From Betaproteobacteria bacterium (GTDB lineage Bacteria > Pseudomonadota > Gammaproteobacteria > Burkholderiales > Burkholderiaceae_C), in NCBI GenBank assembly GCA_009923895.1, contig RFSP01000103.1:1-6888 (forward strand): 6,888 bases of DNA, read 5' to 3'. The notes beneath the pieces were generated by a model. It was not told where the DNA came from. It saw only the letters and a program-made list of their open reading frames with translations, and did not search any database. Shown piece after piece: positions 1 to 5,949 of this stretch (position 1 is its first letter; every line of letters starts with the position of its first letter). A program made the translations under genes and the position numbers.

Positions 1-2
1 AG

Positions 3-182
3 GGTGACAAGGTGCTGCGCGTTGTGCCTGCTGAGAATGAAGAGGTCAACGAGTGCTGGATCGCGGACCGCGACCGTTTCAGCTACGAGGCGCTCAACTG
101 GTGGGATCGTTCCTGCGCAAAGACCATCCTCTGTTGGCTCAAAGAATTCGTCAAGCGGCGCGGCAGGGCGGCAAGATCATGA
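3..182 (+). pseudogene. nuoG: NuoG (complex I 75-kDa-type subunit), upstream fragment, out of frame with the rest
   Basis: Reading from base 3, the first 32 codons give GDKVLRVVPAENEEVNECWI followed by ADRDRFSYEALN. This is the characteristic NuoG stretch at the entry to the molybdopterin-oxidoreductase-like domain, just after the N-terminal iron-sulphur domains, which lie off the left edge. From codon 33 (about base 99) the same frame loses all resemblance to NuoG (WWDRSCAKTILCW...) and stops at TGA 180-182. The NuoG sequence that should follow EALN (the RL-x-PM-x-K segment and roughly 100 residues after it, from memory of betaproteobacterial NuoG) is absent. The next recognisable NuoG sequence is in another frame. 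I read this as one end of an internal deletion in nuoG. Recognition of the fragment is strong; whether the lesion is real or technical cannot be told from the sequence. Confidence 0.8.
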
Positions 183-1309
183 GCCTGCATGCGATGCGCG
201 ACGACTGGCTCATGCCTTTGGCGCAGCACATGGTGGCCCCTCCGAGCGAGTGGGTGTCGTCGCTGGCCGCCGTCGCAGCGGCTGTGGCCCAGTCCAAGGG
301 CGTGACGGCGCCGCTGGCTGTGCAGGCCACCGAGGCGGCCAAATCGGTGGCTGCCGCACTTTTGGCAGGGCAGCAAAAGGCCATTTTGCTGGGCCTTGCG
401 GCCACCCAACATCCTCAGTCTGAAGAACTTTTGGGCATTGCCGGTTGGATCGCGGACCAAGTGGGTGCCACGGTGGGGTGCATGGGTGAGGCGGCCAATT
501 CGGTGGGTGCGCAATGGGCCCATGCGTTACCGTCAGATGCGGGGATGAACGCCGCTCAGATGGTGGCCAATCCTCCCAAGGCCATGTTGCTGCTGAATGT
601 GGAGACTCCCTTGGATGTGGCCGACGCCGTCGCGGCGCGCACCTCATTTGAGGCTTGCGATCTGGTTGTGGCATTCACACCCTTCAAGGATGCCGACATT
701 CCTGGGGCTGATGTGTTGTTGCCCATCGCGCCATTCACCGAAACCTCCGGCACCTTTGTCAACGCAGAGGGTCGCGTGCAAGCGTTCCAAGGCGTGGTCA
801 AGCCTCTCGGGCAAGCGCGACCGGCTTGGAAGGTGCTGCGCGTCTTGGGCAACCTGTTGGAGCTTTCTGGCTTTGACTACGAAAGCTCCGAAGCCGTCGC
901 AGCCGAGGTCCTTCAAGGGTGCGGGCCCGATCGATTGTCCAATGCGGTGGCCATGCCCGCTGCGATCACTCCTGCGCGCAGCGGCGTGGAGCGAATTGCT
1001 CCGGTGCCCATTTATGCCACCGATTCATTGGTGCGCCGCGCGCCCGCCCTCCAATCCACCACCGATGCCAAGCCGGCCCTCCTTCAGGTGGGCCTGGATC
1101 TTTGGGAGTCTTTGGGATTGCACAGCGGCGATCTCCTGCAAGTGACGCAGGGTGGGGGATCCGCGGAGCTGCCGGTGACCCTGGATGCGTCTCTGGCGCC
1201 CAGAACGGTTCGCATCCCGGCCGGTTTGCCTGAGACATCGGCTTTGGGACGGTCGGACCAAGCCCTGGAGTTGTCGCGTGTGGCCGCGGCCCAAGGAGCT
1301 GCAGCATGA
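53..1309 (+). CDS. nuoG: NADH-quinone oxidoreductase subunit G (NuoG), C-terminal part
   Basis: NuoG is the large peripheral-arm subunit of complex I; its N-terminal half carries iron-sulphur clusters and its C-terminal half is a molybdopterin-oxidoreductase-like fold without the cofactor. Only the C-terminal part is intact here. The open frame starts formally at GTG 53, but NuoG-like sequence begins only around 95-101 with LVGSFLRKDHPLLAQRIRQA, so the first 15 or so residues are out-of-frame noise and GTG 53 is not a credible start. Family landmarks then run in order: DDWLMPLAQ, GADVLLPIAPFTETSGTFVN, EGRVQAFQGVVKPLG, RPAWKVLRVLGNLLELSGFDY, and a C-terminal PAGLPETSALG tail. About 402 codons of true NuoG remain here, against a usual total that I recall as about 700-780. 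The stop TGA overlaps the nuoH start (ATGA). Identity is certain; integrity is not. Confidence 0.85.
   Translation: MLDRGPRPFQLRGAQLVGSFLRKDHPLLAQRIRQAARQGGKIMSLHAMRDDWLMPLAQHMVAPPSEWVSSLAAVAAAVAQSKGVTAPLAVQATEAAKSVAAALLAGQQKAILLGLAATQHPQSEELLGIAGWIADQVGATVGCMGEAANSVGAQWAHALPSDAGMNAAQMVANPPKAMLLLNVETPLDVADAVAARTSFEACDLVVAFTPFKDADIPGADVLLPIAPFTETSGTFVNAEGRVQAFQGVVKPLGQARPAWKVLRVLGNLLELSGFDYESSEAVAAEVLQGCGPDRLSNAVAMPAAITPARSGVERIAPVPIYATDSLVRRAPALQSTTDAKPALLQVGLDLWESLGLHSGDLLQVTQGGGSAELPVTLDASLAPRTVRIPAGLPETSALGRSDQALELSRVAAAQGAAA
93..101 (+). other. nuoG: Junction of an apparent internal deletion and frame change in nuoG
   Basis: The frame starting at base 3 is good NuoG through codon AAC 96-98 (...SYEALN). 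The frame starting at base 2 is good NuoG from about CTG/GTG 98-103 (LVGSFLRKDHPL). Between these two motifs intact family members have, from memory, about 100-120 residues. If the breakpoint is taken after base 98, the missing length must be one more than a multiple of three to explain the frame change. No insertion-sequence end, tandem repeat or homopolymer run sits at the join. Confidence 0.7.
1293..1298 (+). promoter_or_regulatory. Ribosome binding site of nuoH
   Basis: AAGGAG ends 7 bases before ATG 1306 and lies inside the last codons of nuoG. It fixes the nuoH start and suggests translation coupled to nuoG through the ATGA overlap at 1306-1309. Confidence 0.75.
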
Positions 1310-2367
1310 TCGAACAGCTCAATGCCTCCGGCGCAGCGCTGATGGGACCCACCCTTTGGCTCGTGGTGTGGACGCTCATCAAGATTGTGGCGTTGGTGGC
1401 TCCGCTCATGGGGTGTGTGGCCTACCTCACGCTGTGGGAGAGAAAGGCCATTGGGTGGACGCAGATCCGCCCGGGGCCCAACCGGGTGGGGCCCTATGGT
1501 TTGCTGACCCCCATCGCAGATGCGGTCAAGCTGATTTTCAAAGAGATCATTCGGCCCACAGCCGCCAACAAAGGGCTGTTCTTTTTGGGTCCTATCATGA
1601 CCATCATGCCGGCCTTGGCCGCTTGGGCGGTCATTCCCTTTGGGCCAGACGTGGTGCTGGCCAACGTCAACGCGGGGCTCCTGTTCTTGATGGCCATCGC
1701 CTCTTTGGAGGTCTATGGGGTCATCATCGCCGGGTGGGCGTCCAATTCCAAGTACGCGTTTCTGGGGGCCTTGAGAGCGTCCGCCCAGATGGTGTCATAT
1801 GAAATCGGCATGGGATTCGCGCTGGTGGTGGTGCTCATGGTCACGGGCAGCATGAACGTCACTGAGATCGTCTTGAGCCAAGGCCGTGGCCTCTTTGCCG
1901 ACATGGGGGCCTCGGTGCTTTCATGGAACTGGTTGCCCTTGCTTCCGATTTTTGTGGTGTATTTCATTTCTGGCTTGGCTGAAACCAACCGTCACCCGTT
2001 TGACGTGGTCGAAGGCGAGTCCGAGATCGTGGCCGGCCACATGATTGAGTACTCCGGCATGTCCTTCGCCATGTTTTTCTTGGCCGAATACGCCAACATG
2101 ATCTTGGTGTCCATGGTGTGCACCTTGATGTTCTTGGGCGGCTGGCTGTCGCCCTTTGAAGCGCTCAATTTCATACCGGGCTGGATCTGGTTGGGCCTCA
2201 AAGTCTTCGTGGTGCTGACCATGTTCTTGTGGGTACGCGCCACGTTCCCTCGTTTCCGCTACGACCAAATCATGCGTTTGGGCTGGAAGATTTTTATTCC
2301 GGTGACGCTTGTGTGGTTGGTGGTGGTCGGACTTTGGATCCAGTCTCCTTGGAATATTTGGAAATAG
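1306..2367 (+). CDS. nuoH: NADH-quinone oxidoreductase subunit H (NuoH)
   Basis: NuoH (ND1 homologue) is the membrane subunit that joins the peripheral and membrane arms of complex I and forms much of the quinone-binding chamber. The 353-residue length is normal for the family. An N-terminal helix (about residues 14-43) leads into the conserved cytoplasmic stretch ERKAIGWTQIRPGPNRVGPY (residues 45-64), then the helix and loop ending FKEIIRP (about 78-84). GWASNSKYAFLGALRASAQM (143-162) and SYEIGMGFAL follow. The acidic quinone-site loop ISGLAETNRHPFDVVEGESE (221-240) is complete, with E226, D233, E236, E238 and E240, followed by EIVAGHMIEYSGM. Several further hydrophobic helices close the protein, with the conserved LRWV-type segment present as WVRATFPRFRYDQIM. 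The start ATG 1306 overlaps the nuoG stop and has a good ribosome binding site. nuoI follows after 16 bases. No damage is visible. Confidence 0.98.
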   Translation: MIEQLNASGAALMGPTLWLVVWTLIKIVALVAPLMGCVAYLTLWERKAIGWTQIRPGPNRVGPYGLLTPIADAVKLIFKEIIRPTAANKGLFFLGPIMTIMPALAAWAVIPFGPDVVLANVNAGLLFLMAIASLEVYGVIIAGWASNSKYAFLGALRASAQMVSYEIGMGFALVVVLMVTGSMNVTEIVLSQGRGLFADMGASVLSWNWLPLLPIFVVYFISGLAETNRHPFDVVEGESEIVAGHMIEYSGMSFAMFFLAEYANMILVSMVCTLMFLGGWLSPFEALNFIPGWIWLGLKVFVVLTMFLWVRATFPRFRYDQIMRLGWKIFIPVTLVWLVVVGLWIQSPWNIWK

Positions 2368-2383
2368 GGTGGGTCACTGAATC

Positions 2384-2869
2384 ATGGCTGTGAAAGACAT
2401 CCTTCAGAGCTTCCTGCTCACCGAACTCTTCAAGGGCCTGGCCCTCACGGGTCGGCACTTTTTGTCCCGCACGATCACGGTGCAATTCCCTGAAGAAAAA
2501 ACGCCGCTGTCGCCGCGGTTTCGAGGGCTGCATGCATTAAGGCGCTATGAAAATGGCGAGGAGCGCTGCATTGCCTGCAAACTCTGTGAAGCCGTGTGTC
2601 CGGCCATGGCCATCACCATCGAGTCTGCCGTGCGCGCCGATGGAAGCCGGCGTACCACGCGTTACGACATCGACCTCACCAAGTGCATCTATTGCGGCTT
2701 TTGTGAAGAAAGCTGCCCGGTGGACTCCATCGTGGAGACCCACCACTTTGAATATCACGGCGAAAAGCGTGGGGATTTGTACTTCACCAAAGACATGCTC
2801 TTGGCGGTCGGCGATCGCTACGAGAAAGAAATTGCTGCCAACCGGCAGGCAGATGCCAAGTATCGCTGA
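2384..2869 (+). CDS. nuoI: NADH-quinone oxidoreductase subunit I (NuoI), 2x[4Fe-4S] ferredoxin-type
   Basis: NuoI (TYKY/23-kDa homologue) carries clusters N6a and N6b, which relay electrons from NuoG to cluster N2 in NuoB next to the quinone site, on the cytoplasmic side of the membrane. The 161-residue length is typical. An amphipathic N-terminal region (KDILQSFLLTELFKGLALTG, 4-23) is the membrane-anchoring segment usual in NuoI. The two CxxCxxCxxxCP motifs are complete: C62, C65, C68, C72 (CIACKLCEAVCP) and C101, C104, C107, C111 (CIYCGFCEESCP). RFRGLHALRRYENGEERCIA before the first motif and HHFEYHGEKRGDLYFTKDML after the second are family signatures. The gap from nuoH is 16 bases; the only purine-rich element before ATG 2384 is the G-rich AGGGTGGG at 2366-2373, about 10 bases away, so the ribosome binding site is weak. 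GTG 2390 is an in-frame alternative but less likely. Confidence 0.98.
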   Translation: MAVKDILQSFLLTELFKGLALTGRHFLSRTITVQFPEEKTPLSPRFRGLHALRRYENGEERCIACKLCEAVCPAMAITIESAVRADGSRRTTRYDIDLTKCIYCGFCEESCPVDSIVETHHFEYHGEKRGDLYFTKDMLLAVGDRYEKEIAANRQADAKYR

Positions 2870-2911
2870 GCGACTCGCCGCCAACGAACTGAACCCTCTG
2901 CCCACACCCCC

Positions 2912-3568
2912 ATGAATACCACCACCGGACTTTTCTACCTCTTCTCGGCGGTGCTGCTGTTTGCAGCCCTGCGGGTCATCACCGCTCGCAGCACGGTGCA
3001 CGCTGCGCTGTTTCTTGTCTTGGCCTTCTTCAGTGCCAGCTGCGTCTGGATGCTGCTCTCCGCCGAATTCCTGGCCATCACCTTGGCCTTGGTGTACGTG
3101 GGTGCGGTGATGGTGCTGTTCTTGTTTGTGGTGATGATGCTCGACTTCAACAGCGATTCTTTCCGCGAAGGGTTTTGGAAGCACTTCCCCTTGGCTGGCT
3201 TGGTGGGCGCAGTCATCGCTCTCGAAATGGCACTGGTGCTCACTGGCGGTTTTCGCCTGCCTGAGGCCCCAGCGCCAGACCTCGCGCTGGCCAAACTGGG
3301 CAACACACGCATTCTCGGGATTGAGATCTACACCAAGTACCTGTATCCCATGGAGATTGCCGCCGTGTTGCTGCTGGTGGCCATCATCGCCGCCATTGCT
3401 TTGACCCTGCGTCGCCGCAAAGACAGCCGCCATATGGATGCGGGTGAGCAGGTGCGCGCGCGCAAGGCCGACCGCCTCAAGATTGTGCAGATGGCGCCCG
3501 TGGTGGAAGCACCAGCACCAGCACCAGCGTCAACGCCTCAGAGCGCAGCACAGGAGGGCAAGGCATGA
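2912..3568 (+). CDS. nuoJ: NADH-quinone oxidoreductase subunit J (NuoJ)
   Basis: NuoJ (ND6 homologue) is a small membrane subunit near the junction of the quinone chamber and the proton channels; its third helix has a pi-bulge whose rearrangement is tied to coupling in solved complex I structures. Five hydrophobic segments are visible, at about 5-23, 29-50, 54-78, 92-112 and 147-166. The third contains the signature LALVYVGAVMVLFLFVVMML (58-77). The conserved LGIEIYTKYLYPMEIAAVLL block (135-154) precedes the last helix, which ends in the positively charged LRRRKDSRH. After this comes a hydrophilic tail of about 45 residues (174-218), rich in Ala, Pro and Arg. The start at ATG 2912 gives the expected N-terminus FYLFSAVLLFAALRVITARS, but there is no clear ribosome binding site in the 42-base gap after nuoI. 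The stop overlaps nuoK (ATGA). Confidence 0.97.
   Translation: MNTTTGLFYLFSAVLLFAALRVITARSTVHAALFLVLAFFSASCVWMLLSAEFLAITLALVYVGAVMVLFLFVVMMLDFNSDSFREGFWKHFPLAGLVGAVIALEMALVLTGGFRLPEAPAPDLALAKLGNTRILGIEIYTKYLYPMEIAAVLLLVAIIAAIALTLRRRKDSRHMDAGEQVRARKADRLKIVQMAPVVEAPAPAPASTPQSAAQEGKA
3509..3526 (+). repeat. Short in-frame tandem repeat in the nuoJ tail (3 x GCACCA)
   Basis: Three perfect copies of the 6-base unit GCACCA encode Ala-Pro pairs, residues 200-205 of NuoJ. It lies in the hydrophilic C-terminal tail beyond the last membrane helix. A 6-base unit can change in number without shifting the frame, so it is a possible site of harmless length variation. Confidence 0.7.
3552..3557 (+). promoter_or_regulatory. 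Ribosome binding site of nuoK
   Basis: A perfect AGGAGG sits 7 bases before ATG 3565, inside the end of nuoJ. It settles the nuoK start, which gives a protein a few residues longer at the N-terminus than the roughly 101-102 residues common in the family. Confidence 0.85.
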
Positions 3569-3882
3569 GTCTCGGACCCGTCACCCTGGGGCACTTTCTG
3601 ACCTTGGGAGCCCTGTTGTTTGCCATGTCTGTCGTCGGCATCTTCATGAATCGCCGAAACCTCATCGTGCTGCTCATGGCGCTCGAGTTGATGCTCTTGG
3701 CGGTGAATCTGAATTTCGTCGCCTTCTCCCACTACCTGGGTGATATGGCCGGTCAGGTCTTTGTCTTTTTCATCCTGACTGTTGCGGCAGCCGAGTCGGC
3801 CATTGGCCTGGCCATTTTGGTGGTGCTGTTCCGCAATCGAGCGACCATTGCTGTTGACGAGCTCGACAGCCTCAAGGGTTGA
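3565..3882 (+). CDS. nuoK: NADH-quinone oxidoreductase subunit K (NuoK)
   Basis: NuoK (ND4L homologue) is a three-helix membrane subunit between NuoJ and the antiporter-like subunits; its two buried glutamates belong to the central hydrophilic axis along which protonation changes travel. The 105-residue protein shows three hydrophobic helices, at about 8-27, 32-55 and 64-88. E41 in LLMALELMLLAVN and E77 in LTVAAAESAIGLAILV correspond in context and spacing (36 apart) to E. coli Glu36 and Glu72. GQVFVFFILTVAAAESAIGL is almost invariant in betaproteobacteria. The start ATG overlaps the nuoJ stop (ATGA) and has a strong AGGAGG, so it is secure; the first helix starts slightly later than in many homologues (MSLGPVTLGHFL). 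nuoL begins three bases after the stop, so the two genes are certainly co-transcribed. Confidence 0.98.
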   Translation: MSLGPVTLGHFLTLGALLFAMSVVGIFMNRRNLIVLLMALELMLLAVNLNFVAFSHYLGDMAGQVFVFFILTVAAAESAIGLAILVVLFRNRATIAVDELDSLKG

Positions 3883-3885
3883 CCC

Positions 3886-5922
3886 ATGGCTTCCACGATG
3901 TCTCAAGAACTCTTGCTGACCATTCCTTTGGCCCCCTTGGCCGGTGCACTGCTGGCGGGCCTCGGCGGGCGAATGTTGGGCAGGCGGGCCTCACACACAG
4001 TCACCATCCTGGGCGTACTGATTGCTTTCATTTGTTCGGCCTTGGTGTTGAAGGATGTGGTCTCCACAGGGGCTCGCTTCTCAGGCACGGTGTATGAATG
4101 GATGGTGCTGGGTGGTCTGAAGATGGAGGTGGGCTTCCTCATCGATGGCCTGTCGGCCATGATGATGTGCGTGGTGACCTTCGTGTCCTTGATGGTGCAC
4201 ATCTACACCATCGGCTATATGGAGGAAGACCCAGGTTATCAGCGCTTCTTCTCCTACATCTCCTTGTTCACGTTCTCCATGCTCATGCTGGTCATGAGCA
4301 ACAACTTTTTGCAGTTGTTCTTTGGCTGGGAGGCGGTGGGCCTGGTGTCTTATCTGCTCATCGGTTTTTGGTTCAAGAGGCCCACGGCCATCTTTGCCAA
4401 CATGAAAGCCTTCTTGGTCAATCGTGTGGGTGACTTTGGATTCATTTTGGGCATTGGTCTGATCGTCGCCTACGCCGGCACCTTGAACTACGCCGAAGCT
4501 TTTGGCAAAGCCTCTGCGCTGGCCGCCATGAAGTTTCCTGGGACCGAATGGATGCTCATCACGGTGCTCTGTATCTGCTTGTTCATCGGTGCCATGGGCA
4601 AGAGTGCGCAATTCCCGCTGCACGTCTGGTTGCCCGATTCCATGGAAGGTCCCACGCCCATTTCGGCCCTGATCCACGCGGCCACCATGGTCACGGCAGG
4701 CATCTTCATGGTGGCCCGCATGTCGCCACTGTTTGAGCTGTCGGATACGGCCTTGAATTTCATTTTGGTGATCGGATCCATCACGGCCTTGTTCATGGGC
4801 TTTTTGGGCATCATCCAAAATGACATCAAGCGGGTGGTGGCGTATTCCACGCTGTCCCAGCTGGGCTACATGACTGTGGCGCTGGGAGCTTCGGCGTATT
4901 CGGTGGCGGTGTTCCATCTCATGACCCATGCGTTCTTCAAGGCCTTGCTGTTTCTCGGTGCGGGCTCCGTCATCATCGGCATGCATCATGACCAAGACAT
5001 TCGCCACATGGGTGGGCTGCGCAAGTACATGCCCATCACGTGGATCACCGCCTTGCTGGGCTCGTTGGCGTTGATTGGTACGCCTTTCTTCTCGGGCTTC
5101 TATTCCAAAGACAGCATCATCGAGGCGGTTCACGCCAGCCATTTGCCCGCCGCAGGTTTTGCCTCTTTGGCCGTCACCCTCGGTGTCTTCGTGACGGCTT
5201 TTTATTCCTTCCGGATGTACTTCTTGGTGTTCCATGGCAAGGAGCGCTTCGGTCATGAACCCACGAACGGTCATCATGACCAGGCCCACGGTGACCATGG
5301 AGATCATGGTCATGGACCTCATGTGCCCCATGAATCGCCCTGGGTGGTGACAGCGCCCTTGCTGCTGTTGGCCATTCCTTCGGTGGTCATCGGGTACATG
5401 ACCATCGGCCCCATGCTCTTTGGCAACTTCTTTGCCGATTCGATCTTTGTCGACGGCGCCCATCATCACGCCATGAAAGAGTTGGCCCAGGACTTCCATG
5501 GACCTTTGAACATGGCTTTGCACGCGCTGTCCACGTTGCCGTTTTGGCTGGCCCTGGCTGGCGTGGTGGTCGCCTGGTGGTTTTATCTCGTCCAGCCTGC
5601 CATTCCCGCAGCCCTGGGTCGCCTCCTGTCGCCGGTGGTCACGGTGCTAGAGAACAAGTACTTCCTGGATTGGTTCAATGAGCACATCTTGGCCGCGGGC
5701 GCCCGTCTCATTGGCCTGGGGTTGTGGAAGGGCGGCGATGTGGCACTGATTGATGGCGCCATAGTCAACGGCTCGGCCCACACGGTGGGAGCTTTGGCCT
5801 CGGTGACCCGCTTGATCCAAACGGGCCGTCTCTATTGGTATGCCCTGGTGATGTTGCTGGGCATCTTTGCACTTTTGACCTGGCAGTTGTGGCCCATGTT
5901 GAGCCACCTGGTGGGTCGCTGA
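3886..5922 (+). CDS. nuoL: NADH-quinone oxidoreductase subunit L (NuoL)
   Basis: NuoL (ND5 homologue) is the distal Mrp-antiporter-like proton pump of complex I, with a long lateral helix along the membrane arm. The 678-residue length is normal. Residues expected for proton transfer are present: E149 in FFGWEAVGLVSYLLIGFW (E. coli Glu144), K239 in GKSAQFPLHVWLPDSMEGPT (E. coli Lys229), H264 in ALIHAATMV, K315 in QNDIKRVVAYSTLSQLGYM, H348 and K352 in MTHAFFKALLFLGAG, and K408 in FFSGFYSKD (E. coli Lys399). The last hydrophobic segment (about 650-668) is the C-terminal anchor after the lateral helix. A histidine-rich hydrophilic loop occupies 457-482. ATG 3886, three bases after nuoK and preceded by AAGGG at 3874-3878, is the preferred start; ATG 3898 is in frame but has no ribosome binding site. 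Confidence 0.98.
   Translation: MASTMSQELLLTIPLAPLAGALLAGLGGRMLGRRASHTVTILGVLIAFICSALVLKDVVSTGARFSGTVYEWMVLGGLKMEVGFLIDGLSAMMMCVVTFVSLMVHIYTIGYMEEDPGYQRFFSYISLFTFSMLMLVMSNNFLQLFFGWEAVGLVSYLLIGFWFKRPTAIFANMKAFLVNRVGDFGFILGIGLIVAYAGTLNYAEAFGKASALAAMKFPGTEWMLITVLCICLFIGAMGKSAQFPLHVWLPDSMEGPTPISALIHAATMVTAGIFMVARMSPLFELSDTALNFILVIGSITALFMGFLGIIQNDIKRVVAYSTLSQLGYMTVALGASAYSVAVFHLMTHAFFKALLFLGAGSVIIGMHHDQDIRHMGGLRKYMPITWITALLGSLALIGTPFFSGFYSKDSIIEAVHASHLPAAGFASLAVTLGVFVTAFYSFRMYFLVFHGKERFGHEPTNGHHDQAHGDHGDHGHGPHVPHESPWVVTAPLLLLAIPSVVIGYMTIGPMLFGNFFADSIFVDGAHHHAMKELAQDFHGPLNMALHALSTLPFWLALAGVVVAWWFYLVQPAIPAALGRLLSPVVTVLENKYFLDWFNEHILAAGARLIGLGLWKGGDVALIDGAIVNGSAHTVGALASVTRLIQTGRLYWYALVMLLGIFALLTWQLWPMLSHLVGR
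5254..5331 (+). other. nuoL: Histidine/aspartate-rich loop coding segment in NuoL
   Basis: Residues 457-482 contain nine histidines with Asp and Gly (for example HHDQAHGDHGDHGHGPHVPH). The segment lies between the helix ending FRMYFLVFHGKERF and the next helix, which begins near ESPWVVTAPLLLL. I recall similar loops in NuoL of related Burkholderiales, so it is probably a lineage trait. A metal-binding role is only a possibility. Confidence 0.75.
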
Positions 5923-5939
5923 ATTGATTAGAGAGGCAG

Positions 5940-5945
5940 AGAGGA
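5940..5945 (+). promoter_or_regulatory. Ribosome binding site of nuoM
   Basis: AGAGGA lies 4 bases before ATG 5950 in the 27-base purine-rich spacer after nuoL. It supports the ATG 5950 start. The spacer shows no promoter or hairpin. Confidence 0.6.
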
Positions 5946-5949
5946 TTTC

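Noticed and set aside
53..94. GTG 53 as a true start codon of a shortened nuoG
   Set aside because: The residues read from GTG 53 to about base 94 are the shifted frame of the conserved NuoG motif ECWIADRDRFSYEALN, so this is not native coding sequence in that frame, and no ribosome binding site precedes it.
2537..3433. 298-codon open frame on the minus strand spanning nuoI and nuoJ
   Set aside because: It covers two certain genes in antisense, has a low-complexity His/Gln/Gly composition and no family motif; it is a by-product of codon use.
5292..5312. Perfect 8-base inverted repeat (TGACCATG / CATGGTCA) with a 5-base loop
   Set aside because: It lies within the His/Asp-rich loop of nuoL, where repeated GAC, CAT and GGT codons create such symmetry by chance; there is no U-run and the gene continues in frame past it.
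4081..5523. 480-codon open frame on the minus strand opposite nuoL, rich in His, Gln and Arg
   Set aside because: It lies wholly antisense to a well-conserved nuoL, has no recognisable domain, and its composition is that expected from the reverse complement of GTG/CTG/ATG-rich membrane-protein codons.
5923..5949. Possible internal promoter or terminator in the nuoL-nuoM spacer
   Set aside because: The 27-base spacer holds only a purine-rich ribosome binding region; there is no hairpin and no -35/-10 pair.
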